Shown: positions 47,848 through 59,284 of the stretch, in pieces
How the letters are laid out: every line of letters begins with the position of its first letter
Numbering within the stretch: the first letter of the stretch is position 1
NCBI RefSeq assembly: GCF_036850765.1
Contig: NC_089494.1
Location: 228,674,779-228,738,778 of the forward strand
Source of the DNA: Saccopteryx bilineata
Taxonomy: Eukaryota > Chordata > Mammalia > Chiroptera > Emballonuridae
Direction: 5' to 3'
Length of the DNA: 64,000 nt
Program-made: the position numbers and the translations under genes
Notes under the pieces: model-generated
Seen by the model: the letters and a program-made list of their open reading frames with translations, nothing else
Told to the model about the DNA's origin: nothing
Databases searched by the model: none

Positions 47848-48226
47848 GCCTAACCAGGTGGTGGCGCAGTGGATAGAGCATCGGACTGGGATGCGGAAGG
47901 ACCCAGGTTCGAGACCAGAGGTCGCCAGCTTGAGCGCGGGCTCATCTGGCTTGAGCAAAAAGCTCACCAGCTTGGACCCAAGGTCGCTGGCTCCAGCAAG
48001 GGGTTACTCAGTCTGCTGAAGGCCCACAGTCAAGGCACATATGAAAAAGCAATCAATGAATAACTAAGAAGTCACAACGCGTAAGGAAAAACTAATGATT
48101 GATGCTTTTCATCTCTCTCCGTTCCTGTCTGTCTGTCCCTGTCTATCTCTGCCTCTGCAAGAAAATAATAATAATAAATAAATAAATAATAAAAGCTAGG
48201 TTGCCCAGTGTAATTTTTTTTAAAAA
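47848..48226 (+). mobile_element. SINE-A, full length, young, with 3' extension
   Basis: GCCTAACCAGGTGGTGGCGCAG head, intact A box (47862-47872) and B box ggttcgagacc (47906-47916), all family blocks, then (AATA)n. Beyond that comes a non-family stretch (about 48192-48212), T8 and A7. Target duplication aagagtaattgtctga (47832-47847) and aagaataattgtctga (48227-48242) lies outside the extension. Confidence 0.95.
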
Positions 48227-48242
48227 AAGAATAATTGTCTGA

Positions 48243-50429
48243 AATTTTCTTAAGTCTTAGAAAACAGCATCAGAGCAACAGTCAACAAAGTAATTCTCAG
48301 AACTAAAGCCGTGCTTACCACGTGAATGCCCCTCGATACTCAAGTAGCAATAACTGTGGCTGTCATGCATAGCTGTGTAATTACATATCATTCTTTGACT
48401 AGAACCTTTAGAAGGGCAGGGATTGTCATTTGGGTGAATTTTAAAGCTACATTCATGTTTATATGTTCCTTAAAATATTTATAAGTCAGATTTTTCCCTG
48501 ATTACAGAAATCTTACTTGTTTATGTTAGAATGCTTGAAAGGTCTTTTACTCTTTAACAAACAGAAAAAATTTAAAAATTACCTACAAATCTACCACCCA
48601 GGGAAAACTACTGTTAGTATTTTGATGTATATTTGATGACCTACTGTTAAGTGGAAACTCAGGTCCCAGACATGCCACCCAAGTGAAGATTTCAGGTGGG
48701 ATTTTGTTTAAAATGTGTTTTGCAGTTTATCTATTAAGGTCATAGGCCTAGAATAAAGAAGGCACAGGCTTATTGTCAGCATAGGTTTCTGAAACTAATA
48801 TTGGAAGAGAAGTTGTTGAGAATATTAGTGCTGAATCCATGTTCCAAGTTCTAGGAGACGTTATCCTCAAAAGTAAAATCAGAATACAAAGCAAGGTCCT
48901 CTAAGCCTAAAAGGAGGATGGATCATTAGGCCCCTAGGTAGGAGGAAAAACATTTAAGTGTAAGCAGTTCAACCTAAAATTGCAGCAGAAGAAAATTAAA
49001 AAGAGACACAAAGGGCTCTAGGCTTTGACTTACATTATTTTATTATGTGAGAATGGAAGATTAACATTTTAAAAGCCAGAAGGAAAACATATGTGTACAA
49101 TGACAAGTGATATCGGTGTGTATTTTAAAATTTAGTTTTAAATGTAACCAAGAAATGTAACTCCCATAGAAGCCTGACATTTTCTGCCTCCATGTGTTGC
49201 CTGTTTGTTCTGTCCTTAGCACCTGGACTGAATTGGTCCCAAACGGAATTGTAATTTTCACTGAAGTGTTTATAAAATGAAGCCCCCTTCTTTTTTTGTT
49301 TTAACTTTCATTTTAAACACAAGACATATGCCTGCACCTCTTCGTCAGGCTTTCTTGAGTTGTTGCCAACCTGACAGAGAACCATCTGGAACAGGAAACT
49401 GATACGGTGCAGTGTTCATTAACAATTGACATTTTCCAACATGCAAAATGGGTAGGGTTTTAATTTTAGAAGCTGTGGTTTTTTCCAGACTGTACTCTAA
49501 AACAATTGGACTCCTTATTTTTGTTGTGGTGGTTAGGAAAACAGTTAAACCTGATCTGTTTTCTACATGTAGTGATGTCGCATTTGGAGTTTCTATTCTG
49601 TACAAATCACCACCTTGCAAAGAATTGAATTTTTTGGCCAAGAAAGATTTTCTTTCTAGTTATAATGTGATCAGATACTTCCTAACTGGGAATACACACC
49701 CTTTCTGTCAAAGTACAGTTTAAGCACGCTGCATCAAATAAACATTACCATTTGTTTCAGTTCTCACTATTTTGGTCATCTCTGATGTACAAGAAGTGAA
49801 GTCAAGTTTCCATCTATTAAAAATTCTTAGAACATTTTAAATTTTGTTCCTACACAGAGTGCACAATACCAAGTTATTCTGTAATTGTGTCTTTATTACT
49901 GCTTTTAAACTTGAGTCTCTGCTTGCCATCCCCCGTCTCCCGTCCTCCCTCCCAGTCTCACCCTTCTGTGAGGGAACCCGTCACCATGGGAGTTTGCACA
50001 TCATATTCTTGATTATTTCAAGTTGTTCTCCCTGAGCACGCAGAAGCCCAGACAAAATGACATCATCTGAGATGAGTTCAGCCCTTTATTTTAGAAATGG
50101 ATATTTAATGACTTTTGACTTTAGGGCGATTATAGCATTTGAGAGCAGCAGCCCTTTCAGATATTAGAATGGAAGTGTTGAAGCTGTTCTATATCAGGGC
50201 AGCTCCACACAGAGGTTAGAATAAAACAAAAACCACCAGGGCATATTTGTTGTAACTTTCTGGTAGGGTCTGTGCAAATAAAAATAAAAATATCAAATTC
50301 CTAATTACTTCCTGATTGTTATTATCTTTATAGTTCTTTCTTGAGCCATTTTATGCCTACATTTATTTTAAATTTAGATTCAATATGTGAAAACTCAGTG
50401 AAAAATTCTGGGAACATACATATACTGGC
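48243..50429. other. Intron with weak old-repeat traces
   Basis: An L1M-like bit at about 48480-48640 ('ctaccacccagggaaaactactgttag'). The block at 49345-49720 is open on both strands without a recognised product. Otherwise nothing is seen. Confidence 0.4.
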
Positions 50430-50452
50430 TTTTTTTTTTTTTTTTTTTTTTT
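50430..50452 (+). repeat. Poly-T tract, 23 bp
   Basis: Uninterrupted T23. No adjoining SINE or L1 body is recognised, so its origin is unclear. Confidence 0.9.
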
Positions 50453-50941
50453 AGGGACATGGCTCTTGTTTTGCAATTGGGTAGTGAAAAAAACCAGTAT
50501 TTTGCTTAAAATAATAGAATAGCAAAAATGGACATGATCAGGCTGAAAAAAATCTGGGTCATTACTCTCCTGGGTAGGGAGGAGCTAGAAACAGTTGCCA
50601 GATAGAGGGCTCCACCCAGTGTCCTCTGCATCTGGACAACACGGCACACCCTCGGCACTGGACTTCACAGACAGTAGAATGTCGTTTTTCTATGATCACC
50701 TCTCACTCTGGAGGCCTCTTTTCCCCCCTCGCATATCCTTTGTTCCAGTCACAGTTATTCAGTTCCTTAAATACCTTCCACTCCCCCAAGACTTGATGTC
50801 TTTGTACAAGTAGTTCTCTCCAACTAATTCCCCTCCCCAGCCCAATAAGCCCCTGTGGACCTCAGTTCACATGTCCTGGGGTTAGCCCCCTCTGACTCTT
50901 CATAATAGCTCAGAGACCCACGCCCCATCGAGTGTCTAAAG

Positions 50942-51136
50942 CAGGGGTCCCCAAACTTTTTACACAGGGGGCCAGTTCACTGTCCCTCAGACCGTTGGAG
51001 GGCCACCACATACAGTGCTCCTCTCACTGACCACCAATGAAAGAGGTGCCCCTTCTGGAAGTGTGGCGGGGGGGGGGCAGATAAATGGCCTCAGGGGGCC
51101 GCATGAGACCCACGGGCTGTAGTTTGGGGACTCCTG
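50942..51136. mobile_element. Non-autonomous hAT (CAGGGGTCCCC family), youngest-looking copy
   Basis: Ends CAGGGGTCCCCAAACT and AGTTTGGGGACTCCTG. Target duplication gtctaaag (50934-50941) and gtctaaaa (51137-51144). A G9-type run lies at about 51068-51077. Confidence 0.95.
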
Positions 51137-51144
51137 GTCTAAAA

Positions 51145-51740
51145 TGAACAGGTTATAGATTTGTGTGATGATTTGATTAGCATCTGCCTTTCCTTCTTGA
51201 TTATAACTCCATGACTTGTGTTTATCATTGTATCTCAAACACGGATCATGTTTTGGGGGCACATGGAAGGCTTTTGATAAGTATTCATTAAATGAATGAG
51301 AGAATTAAAAAGTTGGCTCAGCTTCAGTGTTTAATCTGACACTCTGCAACATTGCAAATATGTTGCAGCTTTACCAGAGGAACTTTTTGTTACCTAAAAT
51401 GAATGGGAAACTTGCAAAATGCTAGAAGGACAATGAGAATGAAGAAGGCTTTAAATCCAGGTAAATAATATGTTTAAGAACCCTTCTATGTTTCTCCCCA
51501 GGGTTTAAATAATTTTATTTTTATCTCTACAATAAAATATTTTCCAACAGTGCTATATTTTAAATACTATTTCCTATGCCTAAAATACATCTCCTACCCA
51601 CATTCTTACCTGTAAAACTCTCACTTGTTCATTAAGATGCAACTCCCTAGTCATCCCAGCCCAAAGTGAACCCCGTGCCACAGTATTGATTTGTGCAGTC
51701 CTAGGGCACCTATACAGTATTTGCATTGTCTCATATACTT
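51145..51740. other. Intron with L2-like start
   Basis: 'gtatctcaaacacggatcatg...gataagtattcattaaatgaatgag' near 51230-51300 looks like an L2 end. The remainder is not recognised. Confidence 0.4.
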
Positions 51741-51754
51741 GATATTTATACATG

Positions 51755-52110
51755 TGTGCTCTTCATACCTGGTGATTTTGGGCAATTTACCTAACCTCTC
51801 TTTATCTCCACTACTCTACCTTTTAAATAGGGATTAGAGAAGCCCTGGCCAGGTGGCTCAATGGATGGAGCATTATCCTGGCTCAGTGAGGTCATGAGTT
51901 TGACCCCTGTTCAGGGCACATATGAGAAACAATCAATGAATGCAAAACTATTGAATAGGTGTAACAACTAAGTGGAACAAGTTGACACTTCTTTCTCTCC
52001 CCCCCCCTCAAATTAATGGGAAAATATTTTAAAACATGAGGCCATAATAGTGCCTATCTTATGGGATTGCCCTATGTAGCACTTAGCTGTGTATAGCTAC
52101 TAGTGTTATG
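51755..52110 (+). repeat. MIR split by a SINE
   Basis: 'acctggtgattttgggcaatttacctaacctctctttatc' before the SINE and 'aatagtgcctatcttatgggattg' after it are adjacent parts of one MIR. Confidence 0.65.
51842..52034 (+). mobile_element. Short GCCCTGG-headed SINE inside the MIR
   Basis: GCCCTGGCCAGGTGGCTCAATGG, 'gagtttgacccctg', 'ttcagggcacatatgagaaacaatcaatgaatgc', CT/C-rich tail with C9, then A-rich. Same family as 1960-2167 and 41806-41992. Confidence 0.88.
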
Positions 52111-53640
52111 TTACCTCTTCTATTACATTAAGTTCCTAAGGATAGAGACCATATATTATTTACCTTTGCATATCTGGCTCCCATTTTAAAATTGTGGTGC
52201 TGAATAAAGGAAGGAATAAATACTGAGTTTTGACATTTTTATGATGCTCTTCACTTTTCTCTAATTCTAGACTTGGTTTACATTGAATGGAGGCTAGACT
52301 GACAGCTCACCCTTTAGGGGTCTAGAACTGATTCTAGGATGTTCAGATGGTGAAATAATTTGGTAACAATGACTATTTCCTGTAAAATCTTCTCAGTTTA
52401 CAAAACTCTATTTGCTGTATTGCAGAAAACGATTTCTTCTAGTCCCAATAAGCCAAATAATACAAACAACATATCATCATCTTTAAAGTAAATCTGGATA
52501 TCCCTCCCCAACACCATTTAGAAAATAAATCTAGAAGTTGACTCTTATTTTTCTTTCACACATATGTATTTGGAATTGAATTTTTTTTTAACTTTGTAAG
52601 AAAAGAACATTTAAGCCATGCATAGGTACGATGAACTTACTTTCTTATACTTCCTTTTTCTGAAGAAAATCTTACAGGTAGGGTGATCACCTGACCCTCA
52701 GCTTCCATTGAGCTGTCAGATGCCAGTGCACTTGCCTGTATGACAAGAAGAACACCGATAGACTTGGTCTCTCTTTCTCAGATACTTGGGCCCACGTTCC
52801 TAGTACACCAACCGGCACTAATAGGATTTAATAGTTATTGTACACCAGAATATCTAGAGATAGCATCAAACCCATCTCGTGGGATGATCTAGCTCATAGT
52901 CTGAATGACACAGTGAGCTGTTGGGCCCTCTACTAGGACGGAGCCCTACCTGCAATGTTCTATTCCACCAAGCTCGTCACTAGGACACATAGAGTCTTTG
53001 GTGTTCTGTTCCCCGGGATGGGAATTTTTATTTTTATTTATTTATTCTTTTTTTAACTGAATTTTAAAGATGTACTCAAAGCCATTTCAAACATGGGATT
53101 TCATTCTACTTCCCATCCACTGTACAATCCCCTTACCAAACGTTTTAGTTAATAACATTTTACATTGAACTGAAATGCCAGACTTAACTTAGTATACCTA
53201 TTACTTATTTCACAAAGAACTTTAAGCCATTACAATACAAATAAAATATCAATAAGAAATCAAGAACATATAAACATCAAAAAACACAGATCATAAAGGC
53301 TATTTTAAATGTTCACCTCTCAGCTTCTAAGAAGCAAAAGTAAAAAAAGAGAAATCATTTATATATTTTATAATTTTATAAAATATCAAAAAGTATCAGG
53401 CAATATAAAATTTTTTGTTACTAAATTCTAAAAAGATTATTCATATGACTGGGCAGGGCATTTACTATGATTGAACATGACTCAGTGAAAATAATTTTTC
53501 AGTGAATTAAGATAATATAGTCCATGTACTTAAGTTTTGAGTGGTTCAGCTTGATCCATCAGGAGGCAGAAGGGGGATTTTTTGGACTGTTGTTAACACA
53601 GATGTGTCTGTGGAGATCCATTTGAATTCCTTTCCAAAGT
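52111..53640. other. AT-rich intron with no recognised element
   Basis: About 1.5 kb; contains short TTTA runs at about 53030-53046. Nothing else recognised. Confidence 0.4.
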
Positions 53641-53765
53641 GGTTTCCAAGAACCGTTCTGCAAGCCAGCTGTAGCAGAATCGCGGGAGAGTTGTTTAGCA
53701 TGCAGATCTGCAGGTTCTACTGCAGACCTACTGAACCTGGAAGTTGAGAGGTCAGATCTGGGGAT
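53640..53765. repeat. Old hAT (MER5-like) fragment
   Basis: 'agcagaatcgcgggagagttgtttagcatgcagatctgcagg' followed by 'cagacctactgaacctggaag' matches the layout of MER5-type elements ('...aatgcagattcc...cctactgaatcag'). Confidence 0.5.
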
Positions 53766-53769
53766 CCAT

Positions 53770-55080
53770 ATGGAACCAGAGATGGTATATCTGGCACCTG
53801 ATTGATCAGGCATAGGAAGGGGCTTTCCTTTGAGACATCACCTCACCTTCTCTTCTGGAACATTTAAACAAGGTCCTAGCTCATTGACCAGGATGGGAGT
53901 TGCCCACTTGGAGTGGGTCAGTTGGCAGACTCTTGGTTGTCAGCGAGCAGTCACTTCTTACAGGCATTCAACTGGCGACCCGCTGGCCATGTCTGTCTGT
54001 GCCCATCACACAGCTCCTCAGTAAAGGAGCTAGAATTACAAGTGAGGCCAAAGCCAGAGTTCTCATCTCTGCACCTTGTAGTGTGCTGATTCTGGACTGG
54101 GCTCCCCCAGATACTCCTCCCCACCTATTTATTCTGTTTATTTCTCATTGTTTATGGTGACACAGCTGTTCCATTTAGTGGCTGAAGTTCTTGCCAGGAC
54201 AGGGTTCGTGTGGGGACTCTTTCTTCCCTTTCACCATGAGTGAGCTGGAGCTTGTCAGCATGTCACACTTCAGAAGTTACAGCCCAAGATTTTTTTTCCC
54301 TTTAGAATTTGGTATTTGGTGCTGAAGTAATTGAGTCTCAGCATTCCTTAGCTTATGCCATTAGGTGAGGACTTGGTGTAAATGGATAATATGGTGGTGA
54401 TGGCAGCTGAAATATTAAAAGCCACAACACATTTTGGAAGAGAAGATAAGAAAAATGAGAGCAGTCTTAGTAGTTGCTTATATTAGTAGTCTTGATTAAT
54501 CTCTCCTTTTAGAAAACATCAAATTGCTAATGCATCTATAATCACTGTACCAGCCATAACCAGTTAGGTGTGTTTATGTAATATGAAACAGTATGCAGGC
54601 AGGGCTGGCTGGCGTGTCACTTTCTTCCATGAAGGGAGTCAAGGTTACAGGCCTCGCTGCTTCTCTCTGTACCGTGTTTCTGCAGGACACCCTTCTCGTA
54701 TGACCAGGTCGCAGCCTAGCACTGAGTCGGTTCTGCCAGCAGCCCCCAGAGGCGGTTCTGTTGTGGACATGGAAGGGCCCCGAAGGGACTGCCCATACCA
54801 GCATTCCCCTAGGTCAGGCGGCCTCCTCCCTACAACTCCTCAGATGGAAACAGGGCTGAGGACTCCTAACCAGTGAGCCTTAGCAGCTCTGTGGCTCCGT
54901 CTTGTGTGGCCTCCTCAGTGTTTGTGAAAACTTTCAATTGAAAGCCAAACTAGAAAAATAGAAAGACGTCCCATAAAAGTTGAGTTTTTTCAAGAAAAAT
55001 GTAAAGAATCAATTGGAGCTGAGTGGTGGCTGCCATCTTAGGAGAGGCCGTGTGCTCCCTCCAGTCCCAGCATCAGCCTT
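53770..55080. other. Intron with no recognised element
   Basis: Mixed sequence, GC-richer at 54590-54890. Open frames there have no recognisable family. Confidence 0.4.
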
Positions 55081-55085
55081 CCACT

Positions 55086-55145
55086 CCCCGCCCCCAATCC
55101 CCTCAACCCCCCCCCAATCCCCTCAACCCCCGCCCCCAACCTCCC
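55086..55145 (-). repeat. C-rich tandem repeat, potential G-quadruplex on minus strand
   Basis: The 20-mer cccccaatcccctcaacccc is tandemly and perfectly duplicated (55091-55110, 55111-55130) within a longer C-rich tract. On the minus strand this gives many G runs of four or more separated by short loops. A separate C11-12 run follows at about 55214-55225. Confidence 0.85.
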
Positions 55146-56029
55146 CAACCCACGCTCTTTCAATGCGCAGAGCAGCTGTAGCCATGACTTCATCACCACT
55201 GCCGGGTTCTTCCGCCCCCCCCCCCAGTGGAATGAAAGAACAGAAAGAATATGGTACGTCAACTGTAATTAAAAAACAAATACAAAAAAAAGGGGAAAAG
55301 AGCTCAGTAAGTATTTACATGCACTAAAAAATAAGAAGAGTAGAGCAGGCAGCAGTGCTGATCAACTTGGAGGTGGTTCACTTATCACTGTGTCAGTTTT
55401 GTAAACAGGAACCCAAGGTCCACACATGACGAGTGTCCTTAGAGGTCCAGAAATGCTTCAAGCACAGGCTGTGGTGTGTAGTAGCTACTTGGCAACCATC
55501 TGCTAAATGACTGACTCTGCGACTAGAAGTCCCAGGTGCTTGGGGACTCAGGGTCATTTGTTTGGCTAGAGGAAGAGGCATCATGGGGCAGTTTGGGAAT
55601 ATTAATAATATATGCAGAGCTTAGATGACAGGTAGAAGTTTTTTAGTTTCCATAAAACACAGGACTTTATTTTTATTTTGTGATGGGATACCTTGGCCAC
55701 TTAATTCCAAAGTCCTTTGGGAGACATTAAACTTTAGCGACCTTATAAAATTCCATTAAATTTGTTCTCATTTATGCAAAAAGTCCTCTTGGATTCTATT
55801 GGGTCTGACAGTCTCTCTAACCTGACATCAGCTATTGTTGCCAGTGTCGAGCTATGAAGCAGGGGCTACATACTATGTCTCTGTCACCTCTGGCTCTCTG
55901 TGACCCAGAGACCTTTGGTGTTAACCATGAACCTTTATTTTGTTAATAACACCTGGGCTCAGCCCTACCAGGCCAAATACAAGTTAGTAATGCCTCATCA
56001 CAGTGGTTGAGAGTAGGGTTCCATGAGTT

Positions 56030-56225
56030 GCCTAGTTTAGAATTCTGCTTGTGCTGCTGCTTATCATGTGGCCCTGCAAGTTATGTATCATTTCTGTATC
56101 TTAATTTTCTCACCTGAAAAATGGGTATCCTAGTAACACCTACATTCTAGCATTGTTAGAACAGTGCCTGGCACATATTGAGCACTCAGTAAGTGACAGC
56201 TGCTATTTTGGTGGTGGTAGTGACA
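56030..56225 (+). repeat. MIR fragment, well preserved
   Basis: 'ccctgcaagttatgtatcatttctgtatcttaattttctcacctgaaaaatgggtatcc' and 'agaacagtgcctggcacatattgagcactcagtaagtg' are MIR in order. Confidence 0.8.
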
Positions 56226-57145
56226 AGGGCAGGAATATCTGTCATAAATTATAAGAATATCACCAATAAAAAATGAAAAAAAGATTATAGCCATTAAGAA
56301 CATTTTTGTGATTTAGTTTTGTCTTAAATGCATTAATACTTGAAAATTACAAAATCTTTTTTTTACACCAGACTATAAAAATATTGTATAATTTTTTCCT
56401 TTTAATGCATGATCAAGTTTGATTTGATAAAACAAGAACCTTTCAGTTAGCACACAAGGGGCCCATTGCTTTCCTGCTTACAAAAGGCAAATGAGGCTTG
56501 TGTGAGGGAGGTAATGATCTTCCCATAGTAATTACTGTTCTGTAAAACCCAGTGCGTTCTCACCCTCATGCCTGAAGGAACACAAGGCTGGTTTTTGTGT
56601 GTGCTCCTTCTAGTGAAGGCCAGCTTGGAATGTGGTATGATGTCACTGCTGATTGGGCCCTGGGGTCTGGGTTTCATCTGTGTTGTTGGAATACCTCAAT
56701 TTATCTGTTTTCCACAGGGGATTACGGCACTCTTCAGGGGGTTGGAAAATTCTGAAATGAAAGCATACTTCATCGGTAAGACATGCCTATCCCAAACACC
56801 GGCAGTCTTCACAAGGTTAACAGTGTACGTTAACCTGAAGGAACTATTATTTTCCTTAGCCACCAAACCACAGGATTTTTTAACTGCCTTTATTACCATC
56901 TCGCCCTCTAATCCAGCCCCTTACTTGGGACAGAACCTCAGTTTCAGAGGGGTAAATGCTCGTTCTGGCCCTTTTCTTTCCAGTTAAAAATTCCTTTCAG
57001 GTCTCCACCAGGAGAAAGTGAATCTATCAGTTACAGTTAGTTTCCTAAGTGGCTTTGAACACCATGTGGTATGGATACCATTGAAACAAAAGCCTTCCAT
57101 CAGTGGGGGGAAAAAAAGTGAATGCCTTGCAGACTATAAAAGGAA
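56226..57145. other. Intron with no recognised element
   Basis: The block at 56447-56987 is open on both strands but has no family I recognise. Confidence 0.4.
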
Positions 57146-57149
57146 AGAA

Positions 57150-57400
57150 ATGTAGTGTGGTGGTTAAAAGAGAGCAGAGGGAGGTGTGGAAGGAAGTCTT
57201 GGAGAGTCGGAATTGGAAGTATCCTCTCCGATTAGGCCTGGGACCTTGGCTCGTTCTCATCTGTCAGTTTCTTCCTCTGTGAAGGGGAGTCACAAGCACA
57301 GCCCTTTCACGGAGCCGGGGGGATGAGTGCTTGACCTGCTGGCAACAAGCACTCAGCAGCTAGCAGGTTATCGTGATTGCTGTTACTATTAGCATGCCTT
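57150..57400 (+). repeat. MIR fragment
   Basis: 'gtggtggttaaaagagagc', 'tcagtttcttcctctgtgaagggg' and 'gtgattgctgttactatta' follow MIR order. Confidence 0.6.
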
Positions 57401-57659
57401 CCTCTACTGAACCTGGGAGAAAGTTCTCCTTATTCAAGTTACGAGATCTCATGTCGTCAAAGCGTTTCGAAACAGTTCTTTTCTGATAGGAAAATTTGAA
57501 TTAGCTCTCTCTTTGTGATCATGTCTCATTTCATATCTTACTGATCATCAAATCTCTTGAACTAATCAATAACTACGCATAGGTGGAGAAATGCAGTCAC
57601 CAATATGACTAATGTTATTTCATTTTAACTCCTAGTGGACTGTGAGCTGTCTGAGCCGA

Positions 57660-57880
57660 TCATTTCATCAGTCCTCGCTTGTTTACTGAGCACCTAGTGT
57701 GTCCCAGTCAGGAGTGGGTTCTGGGGACTCAGTGGAAAGTGGCAGAAAGCCCCTGTCCTGCGAGAGCTTGTGTTTTAGTGGCAACATTGCTCCCTGCTCA
57801 TACTTATGTCCCACTCATACTGCACGGTACCTGGTATACAGTGAGTACTCAATACATGTAGGGTTGTTGGGTGAACTGAG
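57660..57880 (+). repeat. L2 fragment
   Basis: 'gtttactgagcacctagtgtgtcccag', 'ggcagaaagcccctgtcctgcgagagctt' and 'acctggtatacagtgagtactcaatac' are typical. Confidence 0.6.
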
Positions 57881-58369
57881 TGCAGCTTACTGAAATGAAA
57901 GTCCAGTGTGCCCTTTCTGGAAAGTTTTCTTTAAAGAAAACTTTTTTTCTTTCTATGAAAGAGCCACCTTGTCTTTATGTTTTATTTATTAACAATTTCT
58001 ATCAGTCTGGTTGGATGGAAAAATACATCTAGCTGATTACTGTCTTCTTGATGTTTGAAGAAACCCTTTGCTATGATCCCGTTTATATAAAATTACCTGT
58101 GGTTTTGGATGTATATTTGAAAAATGTGTAAAGAGAGGTTTAACAGAAATACAACCCAAGGTTGGTGGACTTGCTCTTGAATGTTACCAGACTTGGAAAC
58201 ACTCGACAAGAGCTCCTTCTCTAATGTACACAGAACTCCTAGTCGGCCAGCACACCAACAGCTTCCCCTCTATACCTGAAGGAGAAAGACAGCAGGTGGC
58301 GAGGGGGCGGGAGCTAGCACGGGAAGGCCTGTGTGGTGAGTGGACTTGTATAGCATGCTTTACCTTTTT

Positions 58370-58626
58370 TTTTTTTTAAGATATTAAACTTAATATCTTA
58401 AAATCTTAATTGATCAATAAGAGTATATCAGTTTCGGGTGAACATTTCTATAGCCTTTCACCCAAAGTAAAATCATTTCCATCCCTGTATATTTGTCCCT
58501 CTGTACTCCCCTCCCCCCACCCCCTAACCCCTGGTAACCACTTCGCTTTTATCGGTGTGGTGTCCATGAGTCTCAGATTTATATCCCAGCTATGTGGGGT
58601 GTATATTTGTCTCTCTTTACTCCCTT
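58370..58626 (-). mobile_element. Bat-type L1 3' end, antisense, with target duplication
   Basis: Antisense L1 3' UTR: 'ttgatcaataagagtatatcagtttcggg', 'ttcacccaaagtaaaatcatttcc', 'ccctaacccctggtaacc', 'gagtctcagatttatatccc'. The poly-T at its left end is the A tail. Target duplication ctttaccttttt at 58358-58369 and 58627-58638. It contains the palindrome at 58376-58401. Confidence 0.88.
58376..58401. other. Perfect 12-bp inverted repeat, 2-nt loop
   Basis: ttaagatattaa (58376-58387) and ttaatatcttaa (58390-58401) are exact reverse complements separated by two bases. It sits next to the A-tail side of the L1 3' end. Confidence 0.9.
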
Positions 58627-58664
58627 CTTTACCTTTTTTATTAAAATCGCCTCTTACCACTAAA

Positions 58665-58800
58665 TACAGCTGAGGAACCTGAGGGTCAGAGGTTAAGAAA
58701 CTCCCAAGGACACACAGTTGGGAAGTAGCAGAGGCTGGATTTGGGCCCAGGCTTGCCCACCCAGAGGTGCTGCCTGCGGGGACAAGTCCGTACCCCTCCT
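58665..58800 (+). repeat. MIR fragment
   Basis: 'gctgaggaacctgagggtcagaggttaagaaactcccaaggacacacagttgg' and 'gcagaggctggatttgggcccagg' are the MIR 3' half. Confidence 0.75.
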
Positions 58801-59284
58801 CCACCTGACTGATGTTCTTGGGCGGGTCTTACAGGAGTCACAAATCTCTTCCTCAAAGCTGCTCTGGGATGAGCAGAACAGATCACAGGAAGTGGGAAGT
58901 TGAAGTGTGCTCTTGTGGCCTGCAATCCTCAGGCTGAACACATGGGCTCAGAGGAGGGGAGGCAGCATGACCTGTAAAAAACAAACAAACAAACAAACCC
59001 AACTTCCTAGTCCATTTCTCAGAGCCTAACAAGCTAAGACGCAGCAGTTTTGTCCAGGTGCAGTTAGAATCAGTGCATCTTTGGTTTTCTTTTTCCAATA
59101 GCATCATCAACTCTTATCCCTCAGAGAACCCGAGATATCTGTAACAAGGTGCTGGCACCTAGAGGCCCTGTGGATGTCTAAAAACCTGTTTGTGTTTCAA
59201 GAATATGTTAACATTCTTCTGCCTTCTACTATCTTCCTCAAAGCCCCAAAAATACTGCCTGGGTCTGTTGTTTGTTGAGGAGTA

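Noticed and set aside
47862..47916. A box and B box resembling a tRNA gene
   Set aside because: Part of a SINE-A copy; the rest does not fold as a tRNA cloverleaf and family blocks follow.
49345..49723. Overlapping frames of 98 and 91 codons on opposite strands
   Set aside because: No family signature or gene structure.
54980..55327. Proline-rich 115-codon frame resembling a low-complexity protein
   Set aside because: Proline codons come from the C-rich tandem repeat; no start context or supporting exon structure.
56447..56987. Overlapping open frames on both strands (76-139 codons)
   Set aside because: No homology recognised; no SCFD2 exon motif present.
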